Shown in pieces: positions 43,336 through 52,035 of a stretch of 64,000 bases of DNA. A program made the position numbers and the translations under genes. Source of the DNA: Streptomyces sp. NBC_01276 (GTDB lineage: Bacteria; Actinomycetota; Actinomycetes; Streptomycetales; Streptomycetaceae); NCBI RefSeq assembly GCF_041435355.1, contig NZ_CP108442.1, positions 5,454,501 to 5,518,500 of the forward strand, in the 5' to 3' direction. The stretch's first letter is position 1. Each line of letters opens with the position of its first letter. The notes under the pieces are model-generated. The model was given only the letters and a program-made list of their open reading frames with translations. It was not told the DNA's origin and searched no databases.

Positions 43336-44865
43336 TCAGCCCAGGTCGCCCGTGGCGGTGCGCTCGGCCAGCCGGACCAGGGTGCGCACGGCCGAGCCGG
43401 TGCCGCCCTTGGGGGTGTAGCCGTACGGTGCGCCCTCGTGGAAGGCGGGACCGGCGATGTCGAGGTGGGCCCAGGTGATGCCCTCGCCGACGAACTCCTG
43501 GAGGAAGAGGCCGGCCACCAGACCGCCGCCCATGCGGACACCCATGTTGGCGATGTCGGCGGTGGGGGAGTCCATGGTCTTGCGCAGGTCCTCGGGGAGC
43601 GGCATCGGCCAGGAGGCCTCGCCGACCTCCTCCGCGATCTCGTGGATCGAGGTGCGGAAGGCGTCGTCGTTGGCCATGATCCCGAAGGTCCGGTCGCCCA
43701 GGGCCAGCACCATGGCGCCGGTCAGGGTGGCGACGTCGACGATCGCGTCCGGGTTCTCCTCGGAGGCCTTGGTCAGGGCGTCGCCCAGGACCAGACGGCC
43801 CTCGGCGTCCGTGTTGAGGACCTCGACGGTCTTGCCGCTGTACATGCGCAGGACGTCGCCGGGCTTGGTGGCGGAGCCGGACGGCATGTTCTCGGCGAGC
43901 GCGAGCCAGCCGGTCACGTTGACCTGGAGGCCCAGCTTGGCGGCGGCCACGACGGCGGCGAAGACGGCGGCGGCGCCGGCCATGTCGCACTTCATGGTCT
44001 CGTTGTGACCGGCCGGCTTCAGGGAGATGCCGCCCGAGTCGTAGGTGATGCCCTTGCCGACGAAGGCGAGGGTCTTCTCCGCCTTGGCGTGGGTGTAGGA
44101 GAGCTTCACCAGGCGCGGCGGGTTCTCGGAGCCCTTGCCGACGCCCATGATGCCGCCGAAGCCGCCCTTGACCAGGGCCTTCTCGTCCAGGATCTGGACC
44201 TTGATGCCGTTCTCCTTCGCGGTCGCGGACGCGACGGCGGCGAAGGCCTCGGGGGTGAGGTCGTTCGGCGGGGTGTTGATCAGGTCGCGGGCGATGTTGA
44301 CCTCGGTGGCGACCACGGTGGCGCGCTCGGCCGCGGCCTTGTGCTCCTTGTCACGCGGCTTGGCGCCCAGCAGGGCGACCTCGGCCAGCGGCTGCTTGGG
44401 GCCGGAGCCCTTGCCGGCCTTCTTCTCGCCGCCCTGGTAGGCGGTGAAGGCGTACGCGCCCAGCAGCGCGCCCTCGGCCACGGCGGTGACGGCGGAGGCG
44501 TCGTCCAGGGGGAGGGCGAAGGCGGCCTTCTTCGCGCCGTGCAGGGCGCGGGCGGCGGCGCCGGCGGCGCGGCGCAGGGCCTCCTCGTCGAAGGACTCGT
44601 CCTGCTCGGGTGCGGCGCCCAGGCCGACCGCCAGCACGACCGGGACCTTGAGGCCGGCCGGCGCGGGCAGCTTGGTGGTCTCGCCTTCGCCGCCCGAGGC
44701 GCCGAGTGCGTCGAGCACGGTGGCGAGCTTTCCGTCGAACGCCTTGTCCACGGCCTCGGCGCCCGCGGCCACGACGAGCCCCTTGGGGCCCTTCGCCACG
44801 CCGACGACGAGGGCGTCGGCGCGCAGCGTCGCCGCGCCGGCAGTGCTGAGAGTCAGAGCAGTCAC
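43336..44865 (-). CDS. pepA: Leucyl aminopeptidase (M17)
   Basis: 509 residues from GTG 44865; no clear ribosome binding site. Cytosolic metallo-aminopeptidase that trims N-terminal residues, especially Leu. Metal ligands and catalytic residues are recognisable: LAFVGKGITYDSGGISLKPA (Lys, Asp), METMKCDMAGAAAVF-type segment ETMKCDMAGAAAV, and the signature NTDAEGRLVLGDAL. The N-terminal third is the regulatory macro-like domain and is less conserved. Confidence 0.95.
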   Translation of the reverse strand: MTALTLSTAGAATLRADALVVGVAKGPKGLVVAAGAEAVDKAFDGKLATVLDALGASGGEGETTKLPAPAGLKVPVVLAVGLGAAPEQDESFDEEALRRAAGAAARALHGAKKAAFALPLDDASAVTAVAEGALLGAYAFTAYQGGEKKAGKGSGPKQPLAEVALLGAKPRDKEHKAAAERATVVATEVNIARDLINTPPNDLTPEAFAAVASATAKENGIKVQILDEKALVKGGFGGIMGVGKGSENPPRLVKLSYTHAKAEKTLAFVGKGITYDSGGISLKPAGHNETMKCDMAGAAAVFAAVVAAAKLGLQVNVTGWLALAENMPSGSATKPGDVLRMYSGKTVEVLNTDAEGRLVLGDALTKASEENPDAIVDVATLTGAMVLALGDRTFGIMANDDAFRTSIHEIAEEVGEASWPMPLPEDLRKTMDSPTADIANMGVRMGGGLVAGLFLQEFVGEGITWAHLDIAGPAFHEGAPYGYTPKGGTGSAVRTLVRLAERTATGDLG

Positions 44866-45221
44866 GGTGGTGAAGTCTCGCTTCCGTTTGTGTGTGTGGG
44901 CGCTGCGGACACGTCGGGATCTCCGGCCGCTCCGCAGCGATCGTATTCGGGCCCGGCGGCCGCCGGAAACGAGCCTACGCGCACGTACTCGCCCGTACGT
45001 CACTCGAAGGTTTGGCAAGTTGTTCGATCAAAGGGCCATCAGGTTCACCCATCTGTGGACTCTGCTCCAGGTTTGCTCTTTAGACCTGACGAGGTCCGAG
45101 AGACTCGACCCACTCTCGCAAGGGGACGCGGGGTCCCTTTGCATGATTTCCACAGAGCCTCCCCGGCCCGGCCTTCCGCCTTGGGCCGCCGCCGAGGGAC
45201 GCCTGCGGGGGGAAGGCCGAA
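44866..45221. other. Divergent intergenic region upstream of the polysaccharide cluster
   Basis: 356 bases between the pepA start and the deacetylase start. Contains an AT-richer patch around 45010-45100, a CAGGT ... ACCTG inverted pair (about 45066-45086) and a GGGGAC-gcg-GGTCCC type inverted repeat (about 45121-45138) that lies where a repressor of the polysaccharide operon could bind. No riboswitch motif was recognised. Confidence 0.4.
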
Positions 45222-47255
45222 ATGGTCAACAAGAACCGGATGAACAGGGCCGCCGCGGCGATGGCCGCAGCAGCCCTGATGGCGGTCGCGGTACCCGCGG
45301 CGACCGCCCAGGCGGCGACCGTCGCACCGCGCATCGACCTGAAGGTGCTGGTCGTCGACGACGGCGGCGGCGCCGTCCAGGCGCTCACCGCCGAGCTCCG
45401 CGACACCGGAGTCCCGTACACCCGCGTCGACCTGAGCAGCGCGAGCCGCCCGGTGATCGACGCGGCGTTCCTCAGCGACACGGTCTCCGGCCGTCCGCGA
45501 GCGAAGTTCCAGGGGGTCATCCTGCCGAACGAGAACCCGTTCGGCGCGGGCTCGGCCGAGCTCGCCGCCCTCACCGCGTACGAGACGACGTACGGCATCC
45601 GCCAGGTCGACGCCTACACCTGGGCGCACCCCGAGGTCGGCCTGGAGTACACCGACAACGGCGGTTACGGCGGCACGCTCGACGGCACCCAGGCCGCCGT
45701 CACCACCGCGGGGAAGGCGGGTCCCTTCGGGTACCTGCAGGGTCAGGTCGCCTTCGAGGACAACTCTCCGCTCATCATGGAGAGCTACGGGTTCATGGCG
45801 CAGCCGCGCGCCGGCTACACCAGCTACCTGGACGCCCCCGTCCCCGGCGGCACCGGGCGGGCCTCGCTCCTCGGCGAGTACACCCACGACGGGCGCAGCG
45901 AACTGGTCGCCACCTTCGCCTACAACCAGTACCAGCAGCAGTTCCGGCTGCTGGCCCGGGGCATCGTCGAGTGGCTCACCCAGGGCGTCCACCTCGGCCA
46001 GGAGCGCAACTACTTCGCGGTCCACGTCGACGACGTCTTCGCCCCGGACGCCCGCTGGGACAAGACCCTCAACTGCACGCCCGGCGACTACGCCTGCGCG
46101 GGCGGCGAGGGCAAGGAGAGCACCATCCGCATGACCGCCGCCGACGCCCAGTACGCGGCGCAGTGGCAGACGAGCAAGAACTTCAAGCTCGACATGCTCT
46201 TCAACGCCGGCGCCGGGGAGGAGTGGAAGACCGAGAACGGCGGCACCGACGCCCTGACCGCGCAACTGGTCGCGGACCGGGCCAAGTACCGGTGGATGAA
46301 CCACACCTACACCCACCTCTTCCTCGGCTGCACCCAGGACACCTCCATCACCCCCTGGACCTGCACGAAGAACGCCCAGGGCGCGACGAACTGGATGAGC
46401 CGCGCCGACATCTCCGCCCAGATCCGCGACAACAACAACTGGGCCGCCTCGCACGGCATCGCCACCGACCGGACCGAGATCGTCACCGGCGAGCACTCCG
46501 GTCTCAAGACCCTCCCCCAGCAGCCCACGGACAACCCCAACCTGGCGGGCGCCTTCGCCGACAACGGCGTGAAATGGGCGGGCAGCGACAACTCCCGCGA
46601 ACCCGCGCAGCGTGCCGTCGGAGCCGCCCTGACCGTCCCGCGCTACCCGATGAACGTGTACTACAACACGGGCACCAACGCGGAGATGGCCGACGAGTAC
46701 AACTGGATCTACACCAGCCGGGCCGACGGCGGCAGCGGCCTCTGCGAGGACAACCCGGCGACCTCGACCTGTCTGCCGGCCCCGCTCGACGTGAACACCG
46801 GCTACCAGGACTACATCGTCCCGGCCGAGGCGCGGACCGCCCTGCGCCACGTGCTCGCCAACGACCCGAAACCGCACTACGTCCACCAGTCCAACCTGGC
46901 CGAGGACCGCACCCTGTACCCGGTGCTCAACCAGGTCCTCGACACCTACCGCTCGCTGTACGCGACCAGCGCGCCGATCGTCAACCAGAGCATGAAGGAC
47001 TCCGGGGTCGAGCTGAGCCGCCGCGCCGCCTGGGACAAGGCGGTCGCCAACAACCAGGTCACCGCCTACCGCATCGGCAAGGACGTCACCGTCAAGGCGC
47101 CCTCGGGCGTGGTCGCCCCGGTCACCGCACCCAACGGGACCAAGAAGCAGCTCCTGCTCGGCACGGCGGACTTCGGCACCGCCTACGCCGGCACCCGTTC
47201 CGCCTGGACGTCTCCCGACCTGCTCCAGTCGGCGGTCACCCTGAAGCTCGCCTGA
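45222..47255 (+). CDS. Secreted Agd3-like polysaccharide deacetylase (CE18 type)
   Basis: 677 residues with a Sec signal peptide (AAAAMAAAALMAVAVPAATA, likely cleaved at AQA-AT) and GGGGGGAAGG upstream. The mature protein has an N-terminal beta-rich domain (APRIDLKVLVVDDGGGAVQA and on to about residue 250) and then the deacetylase domain: NYFAVHVDDVFAPDARWD with the catalytic Asp pair, RWMNHTYTHLFLGC with the H-x-x-x-H metal motif, and EHSGLKTLPQQPTDN. This order is that of the Aspergillus Agd3 protein, which removes acetyl groups from GalNAc residues in galactosaminogalactan. It heads the five-gene cluster; two hairpins separate it from the next gene. Confidence 0.78.
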   Translation: MVNKNRMNRAAAAMAAAALMAVAVPAATAQAATVAPRIDLKVLVVDDGGGAVQALTAELRDTGVPYTRVDLSSASRPVIDAAFLSDTVSGRPRAKFQGVILPNENPFGAGSAELAALTAYETTYGIRQVDAYTWAHPEVGLEYTDNGGYGGTLDGTQAAVTTAGKAGPFGYLQGQVAFEDNSPLIMESYGFMAQPRAGYTSYLDAPVPGGTGRASLLGEYTHDGRSELVATFAYNQYQQQFRLLARGIVEWLTQGVHLGQERNYFAVHVDDVFAPDARWDKTLNCTPGDYACAGGEGKESTIRMTAADAQYAAQWQTSKNFKLDMLFNAGAGEEWKTENGGTDALTAQLVADRAKYRWMNHTYTHLFLGCTQDTSITPWTCTKNAQGATNWMSRADISAQIRDNNNWAASHGIATDRTEIVTGEHSGLKTLPQQPTDNPNLAGAFADNGVKWAGSDNSREPAQRAVGAALTVPRYPMNVYYNTGTNAEMADEYNWIYTSRADGGSGLCEDNPATSTCLPAPLDVNTGYQDYIVPAEARTALRHVLANDPKPHYVHQSNLAEDRTLYPVLNQVLDTYRSLYATSAPIVNQSMKDSGVELSRRAAWDKAVANNQVTAYRIGKDVTVKAPSGVVAPVTAPNGTKKQLLLGTADFGTAYAGTRSAWTSPDLLQSAVTLKLA

Positions 47256-47258
47256 CCC

Positions 47259-47328
47259 GACGGCCGGAACGCCTGCCGGCCGTCACGCGTACCACCTAGC
47301 GCCGGCGCTCCAACCCACGGGCGCCGGC
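47259..47328 (+). terminator. Two hairpins between the deacetylase and PelF-like genes
   Basis: GACGGCCGG/CCGGCCGTC (47259-47284, eight-base loop) and GCCGGCGC/GCGCCGGC (47301-47328, twelve-base loop) followed by CCCCTTTTCC, which resembles an intrinsic terminator. They lie inside the gene set, 30 bases before the next start, and would limit read-through into the synthase genes. Confidence 0.6.
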
Positions 47329-47357
47329 CCCTTTTCCGTCCTGGGGGGACACACCGC

Positions 47358-48872
47358 ATGAGCCATGGGCGTCATGTCACCATGCTCACCGAAGGCACCT
47401 ATCCACACGTCCACGGGGGCGTCAGCACCTGGTGCGACCAGCTCGTCCGCGGCATGCCGGAGGTCGACTTCAACGTCATAGCCCTGACCGGCTCCGGACG
47501 TGAGCCGGTCACCTGGGAACTGCCGCGCAACGTCTACCGGCACACCTCCTTCCCGCTCTGGGGCCCGCCGCCCTCCCGGACCCGCCGGTCCGCGCTGCGG
47601 GGCAAGGCCCACCGCCGTTTCGCCGCCCTCTACGAGACCTTCCTGCTCTCGCTGATCGACCCCGCGCACGGCGGTTTCTCCGAGGCCCTCGGCGAGTTCG
47701 CCCGCCTCGCCCGGGCCGGCCGCCTCACCCCGGCCCTGCGCTCCGAGTCGGTGCTCCGCCTCCTGATGGACGTCTGGACCCGGCCCGGCCTGGTCACCGC
47801 CCGGGCCGAACCCACCGTCCACGACGCGCTCACCGCCACCGACCTGCTGGAACACGCCCTGCGCCCGCTGTCCGTGCGGATCCCGCCCGACAGCGTCGCC
47901 CACGCCGTGAGCAGCGGCCTCGCGACCCTCCCGGCCCTCGCCGCCAAACGCCTCGACCAGGTGCCGTTCCTCCTCACCGAGCACGGCATCTACCTGCGCG
48001 AGCGCTACCTCGGCTACCGCACCGCCGCCCAGCGCTGGCCCGTCAAGGCCCTGATGCTGGGCTTCTACCGGGAGCTGAACTCCGAGGGGTACCGGCAGGC
48101 CGACCTGATCACCCCCGTCAACCAGTACAACCGCCGCTGGGAGGAGCGCGGGGGCGCCGACGCCGAGCGGATCCGCACCGTCTACAACGGGGTCGATCCG
48201 CACGCCTTCCCCGAGGCCGGGCCCGAACCCGAGGTCCCCACCCTCAGCTGGTGCGGCCGCATCGACCCGATCAAGGACCTCGAAACCCTCATCCGCGCCT
48301 ACGCGTTCATGCGCCGGGAGCTGCCCGCCCTGCGCCTGCGCCTCTTCGGGCCGGTCCCGGCGGGCTGCGAGGAGTACCGGCTGCGCCTGGAGAAGCTCGC
48401 CGCCGAACTCGGCGTCGGCGACGGGATCAGCTACGAGGGGCGCATCGCCGAGGTCGCCAAGGCGTACGCGGCGGGCAGCGTCGTGATGCTCTCCTCCATC
48501 AGCGAGGGCTTCCCCTTCAGCATCATCGAGGCCATGTCCTGCGGGCGCACCACCGTCTCCACGGACGTCGGGGGCGTCCGCGAGGCCGTCGGGGACACCG
48601 GGCTCGTCGTCCCGCCCCGCGAACCCGAGACCATGGCCCGCGCCACCCTGGCCCTGCTGCGCGACGACGAGCGCCGGGCCGAGCTCGGCCGGTCGTCCCG
48701 CAAACGGGTCGTCGAGAAGTTCACCCTCCACCAGTCCGTCGACGGCTTCCGGCACATCTACCGGGAACTCGCCGGGCAGCCCGTCCTGCCCGTCCGTGCG
48801 GGCGACGACTGGACCCAGCGGCTCGCGGACCCCTGGTACCGCGAACTCGCCGCGGACGGGAGCCTGTGGTGA
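47358..48872 (+). CDS. PelF-like GT4 glycosyltransferase
   Basis: 504 residues from ATG with GGGGGGA ahead. VTMLTEGTYPHVHGGVSTWC is the N-terminal signature of PelF, the cytoplasmic synthase of the Pel polysaccharide (GalNAc/GlcNAc rich) and of its fungal relative Gtb3-type proteins. The sugar-nucleotide domain has SWCGRIDPIKDLETLIRAYA, LRLRLFGPVPAGCEEY, and SEGFPFSIIEAMSCGRTTV with the E-x7-E motif of GT4 enzymes. An insert of about 100 residues (ALRGKAHRRFAALYETFL) typical of PelF occurs between the halves. Its donor is expected to be UDP-GalNAc or UDP-hexosamine. The stop overlaps the next start. Confidence 0.82.
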   Translation: MSHGRHVTMLTEGTYPHVHGGVSTWCDQLVRGMPEVDFNVIALTGSGREPVTWELPRNVYRHTSFPLWGPPPSRTRRSALRGKAHRRFAALYETFLLSLIDPAHGGFSEALGEFARLARAGRLTPALRSESVLRLLMDVWTRPGLVTARAEPTVHDALTATDLLEHALRPLSVRIPPDSVAHAVSSGLATLPALAAKRLDQVPFLLTEHGIYLRERYLGYRTAAQRWPVKALMLGFYRELNSEGYRQADLITPVNQYNRRWEERGGADAERIRTVYNGVDPHAFPEAGPEPEVPTLSWCGRIDPIKDLETLIRAYAFMRRELPALRLRLFGPVPAGCEEYRLRLEKLAAELGVGDGISYEGRIAEVAKAYAAGSVVMLSSISEGFPFSIIEAMSCGRTTVSTDVGGVREAVGDTGLVVPPREPETMARATLALLRDDERRAELGRSSRKRVVEKFTLHQSVDGFRHIYRELAGQPVLPVRAGDDWTQRLADPWYRELAADGSLW

Positions 48873-50488
48873 GCGGATCGCTCTGGCTCAGGCCCCCCGG
48901 ACCGGAGGGCGGCTGGGTCCACGTCGGCCACGCCGCCGCCGCGGGCCGCGGGAGCGGCGGCCCCGGCGCGGGGGCCGGCCGCACCGACACCCTCCCCGCC
49001 GTCCCCCGGCCCCGGCGCACCGGTCCGGGGGCGGTGGCCGCCGCCGATCCCATGGACGAACTCGCCGACCGCCTCGGCGCGTTCATCGCCGCCGCCGTGC
49101 ACCCCGACGAGATCGCCGCCGTCCTCGAATCCGACGGCATGAACGACGAGTACATCCGCCTGACCTACGGCCGCCACGACTCCTTCGCCCTCGCCGAGGA
49201 GCTCTACGCCCGCGTCCCGCGCTCCTTCCCGGAACCGGACGAGGTCACCGACCCCTGGAAGGTCTCCCTCACCGCCTGCCTGCTCCGCGGGGTGATCTTC
49301 GTCCTGCCCGGTCTCGCCTACGTCCTGGGCGCCCCCCTCCTCGAAGGCCCCCCGGACCGGCTCGGACTGCCCGCCGGCACCCTGACCCTGCTCGCCGGGG
49401 CCCTCATCGGCTGGGTCTGGGACCAGACCCTGTCCCACCGCGCCTACTCCTGGCTCGGCCTCGGCGACCGGGCCGCCGCCCGGCGGACCCTGCTCGCCGG
49501 AGCCCCGGCCGGGGCGCTGCTGGGCACCGCCGCCGCGCTCGCCGTCCCCGGCGGCCCGCCGTTCTCGTACGGCTTCGCCGCCGGCCAGGCCCTGTACGTC
49601 GGGGCCGCCACCGTCCTGCTGGTGCTCGGCCGCGAGCGGGCGCTGCTCGCCGCGCTCGGCCCGATGGCCGCGGGGGCGGTGCTCTCCCTCTTCACGGACC
49701 TGCCCGTGCCGCTCCGGGTGGCCCTGCTCGCCGTGTCCCTGCTGGCCGCCTGCACGCTCGCCCTGCGCGAACTCCCGGTCGAACGGGGCGTACGGGCCGC
49801 CGTGCGCCGGATCCGCGGCCGGCTCCGGAGCCGGCCCGGCGAACGGGGCCCGGTGCGCTGGCGGATGCTGCGCGGCGCCGAGGAGGACCACGCCCGGCGC
49901 GGCCCCCGGATCGGGGACTCGGTGCCCTACGGGGTCTTCGGCCTCGGCACCGGCCTGCTCGTGCTGTACGCCGCGCTGGGGGAGGTGCTCTCCGGCGGCC
50001 CCGCCGAGGCGGTCGCCGCGCCCTCCGCGGTGGCCCTCACCCTCAGCATGGGCCCCGCCGAGTGGCTGCTGCACCGCTTCCGCAGCGGCAGCCTCGCCGG
50101 GCTGCGGGCCGCCCGCTCGCCCCGGGCGTTCCGGCGCAGGATGCTCTCCACCCTGACCGGCTGCCTGGCCGTCTACCTGGCGGTGCTGCTCGCCCTCGGC
50201 GTCACGGGAACCCTGCTGTGGCCGCACGCCCCCGGCCTGACCTGGATCCGCGTCGCGACCCTGCTGCTCCTGGGCGCCGTGATGTGGACCGGACTGCTCC
50301 TGCAGTCCTTCGGCGCCGTCCGGCCCGCGGCCGTGGTCTGCGCCTGCGCCGCCGTCGCCCAGAGCCTGGCCCTGCTCGCCGGGGCGGGGCAGCCCCGGCT
50401 GGTGCAGCTCGTCGTGGCGGGCGGCGCCGCGGCGGCCCTGGCCGTCCTGGTGTGCCTGCTCCTCGGCAGGGCCACGGCCCACCGGTGA
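48869..50488 (+). CDS. Polytopic membrane protein, candidate exporter of the cluster
   Basis: 539 residues, start GTG overlapping the previous stop (GTGA). After a cytoplasmic N-terminus of about 120 residues that is Gly/Pro-rich and then acidic, I count about 12 hydrophobic helices, in two groups of six separated by the charged segment RRIRGRLRSRPGERGPVRW. This number agrees with PelG-like flippases of the MOP superfamily (12 helices), but I cannot recognise family motifs, so homology to PelG is not claimed. The position between a PelF-like synthase and the hydrolases argues for a role in moving or synthesising the polymer across the membrane. Confidence 0.6.
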   Translation: MSGSLWLRPPGPEGGWVHVGHAAAAGRGSGGPGAGAGRTDTLPAVPRPRRTGPGAVAAADPMDELADRLGAFIAAAVHPDEIAAVLESDGMNDEYIRLTYGRHDSFALAEELYARVPRSFPEPDEVTDPWKVSLTACLLRGVIFVLPGLAYVLGAPLLEGPPDRLGLPAGTLTLLAGALIGWVWDQTLSHRAYSWLGLGDRAAARRTLLAGAPAGALLGTAAALAVPGGPPFSYGFAAGQALYVGAATVLLVLGRERALLAALGPMAAGAVLSLFTDLPVPLRVALLAVSLLAACTLALRELPVERGVRAAVRRIRGRLRSRPGERGPVRWRMLRGAEEDHARRGPRIGDSVPYGVFGLGTGLLVLYAALGEVLSGGPAEAVAAPSAVALTLSMGPAEWLLHRFRSGSLAGLRAARSPRAFRRRMLSTLTGCLAVYLAVLLALGVTGTLLWPHAPGLTWIRVATLLLLGAVMWTGLLLQSFGAVRPAAVVCACAAVAQSLALLAGAGQPRLVQLVVAGGAAAALAVLVCLLLGRATAHR

Positions 50489-50526
50489 GCTCCGATCACG
50501 TGTCCGCGTACGAGGAGAAGGACCCC

Positions 50527-51180
50527 ATGCTGCTGGTGCCGCTCTACGAGCACCCCGCCGACCGGCCCGAGGACTGGGAGCTGCTCATCCGCTCCGCGGG
50601 CCGGCTCCACTCCGTGGTGCTCAACCCCGACAGCGGTCCGGGCCGGGCCCCCGACGAACGGTTCGCCGACGTCTGCGCCCGGCTGCGGGACGCCGGCGTG
50701 CCCGTCCTCGGGTACGTCGACACGGACTACGGGCGCCGCCCGCACGCGGAGGTGGTCCAGGACCTGCTGCGCCACCGCGACTGGTACGCCACCGACGGGG
50801 CCTTCCTCGACCAGGCCGCCGCCGATCCCGGGCTGCTGCCCCACTACGGACGGCTCGCCGTCGCGGCCCGTGCCGCGGGGGCCCGTACGCTCGTCCTGAA
50901 CCACGGCGTCCACCCGCACCCCGGGTACGTCGAACTCGCCGACCTGCTCGTCACCTTCGAGGGACCCTGGGACGCCTACCGCGACGCGGCGGCCGAGCCG
51001 CCCGCCTGGACCGCCGGCCACCCGGCCCGGACGTTCTGCCACCTCGTGTACGCGGTCCCGCCGGGCGCGCCCGCCGCGGAGCTCGCGGCGGTGCGCCGGG
51101 CCGGGGTGCACTGCGCGGTCCCCGGCACCGGCGCGCATCCCTGGGGGACCCTCCCGAACGCCCTGGAGGCAGCCGGATGA
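50527..51180 (+). CDS. Spherulin-4/Sph3-like protein (GH135 type)
   Basis: 217 residues. ATG 50527 has an excellent site (GAGGAGAAGG); an upstream GTG overlapping the previous stop is in frame but has none. MLLVPLYEHPADRPEDWELL and VLNPDSGPG are the family start, VLGYVDTDYGRRPHAEV and DWYATDGAFLDQAAAD the central motifs, and VTFEGPWDAY the late Glu motif. Fungal Sph3 cleaves galactosaminogalactan during its synthesis. The usual D-E pair appears here as D-Q, which may reduce activity. No signal peptide is present, so it would act in the cytoplasm unless a start is missed. Confidence 0.75.
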   Translation: MLLVPLYEHPADRPEDWELLIRSAGRLHSVVLNPDSGPGRAPDERFADVCARLRDAGVPVLGYVDTDYGRRPHAEVVQDLLRHRDWYATDGAFLDQAAADPGLLPHYGRLAVAARAAGARTLVLNHGVHPHPGYVELADLLVTFEGPWDAYRDAAAEPPAWTAGHPARTFCHLVYAVPPGAPAAELAAVRRAGVHCAVPGTGAHPWGTLPNALEAAG

Positions 51181-52028
51181 AGCGTTTCACCACCGGGCTC
51201 GCGGTCATCGCCGCCGGCGCCCTGCTCGTGCTCACCGGCTGCTCCTCCGAACCCGACGACGAGGAGACCCCCGAACCGGGACCCACCCCGTCCACGGCCG
51301 CCAGCCCGGTCCCCTCCCCGGCGCCGGGGGGCCGCTGGCAGCCGCTGCCCGGGACGGCCTGGCAGTGGCAGCTCAGCGGCGGGCTCGACGCCTCCGTGGA
51401 CGTGCCCGTGTACGACATCGACGGGTTCCTCACCTCCAAGGAGGAGGTGGCCGGCCTGAAGAAGGCCGGCCGCCGCACCATCTGCTACATCTCCACCGGC
51501 GCCTGGGAGGACTTCCGCCCCGACTCCGGGGACTTCCCGAAGGACATGCTCGGCGAGGGCAACGGCTGGAAGGGCGAGCGGTGGATCGACGTCCGGCGCC
51601 TGGCCGACGTCGAGCGGCTGATGGCCAAGCGCTTCGACATGTGCCGCGACAAGGGCTTCGACGCCGTCGAACCGGACAACATGGACGCCTACAACAACGA
51701 CTCCGGCTTCCCGGTGACCGCCGGTGACCAGCTGAAGTTCAACCGGATGATCGCGAAGCTCGCCCACGACCGGGGCCTGGCCGTCGGCCTCAAGAACGAC
51801 CTCGACCAGATCCCGCAGCTGCTCGGCGACTACGACTTCGCGGTCAACGAGCAGTGCGCCCAGTACCGGGAGTGCGACGAGCTGACCCCGTTCATCCGGG
51901 CGGGCAAGGCCGTCTTCCACGTGGAGTACGAACTGTCCACGGACGAGTTCTGTCCGCGCTCGCGGGAGTTGAAGCTCAGCTCGCTGCAGAAGAAGCTCGA
52001 ACTGGGCCCCTGGAGGAAGTCCTGTTAG
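51177..52028 (+). CDS. Endo-alpha-1,4-polygalactosaminidase lipoprotein (GH114)
   Basis: 283 residues, start ATG overlapping the previous stop (ATGA). MKRFTTGLAVIAAGALLVLT ends in the lipobox LTGC, so it is a surface lipoprotein; a Pro/Thr/Ser linker leads to the enzyme. GH114 hallmarks are WQWQLSGGLDASVDVPVYDI, the Asp of YDIDGF, ICYISTGAWEDFRPD, DAVEPDNMDAYNND with the catalytic Glu, and EQCAQYRECDELTPF. Family members (Ega3 in Aspergillus, the hydrolase domain of PelA) cut alpha-1,4-linked galactosamine, as in Pel and galactosaminogalactan. The gene ends the five-gene cluster; the next gene is convergent. Confidence 0.88.
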   Translation: MKRFTTGLAVIAAGALLVLTGCSSEPDDEETPEPGPTPSTAASPVPSPAPGGRWQPLPGTAWQWQLSGGLDASVDVPVYDIDGFLTSKEEVAGLKKAGRRTICYISTGAWEDFRPDSGDFPKDMLGEGNGWKGERWIDVRRLADVERLMAKRFDMCRDKGFDAVEPDNMDAYNNDSGFPVTAGDQLKFNRMIAKLAHDRGLAVGLKNDLDQIPQLLGDYDFAVNEQCAQYRECDELTPFIRAGKAVFHVEYELSTDEFCPRSRELKLSSLQKKLELGPWRKSC

Positions 52029-52035
52029 CGCCGGG

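Noticed and set aside
44444..47299. Long plus-strand frame overlapping pepA and the deacetylase gene
   Set aside because: The deacetylase frame has a signal peptide, enzyme motifs and a ribosome binding site; this frame is its shifted shadow.
48869..50488. Firm assignment of the 12-helix protein as PelG
   Set aside because: Helix count and context fit, but no PelG or MOP-family motif could be recognised by eye.
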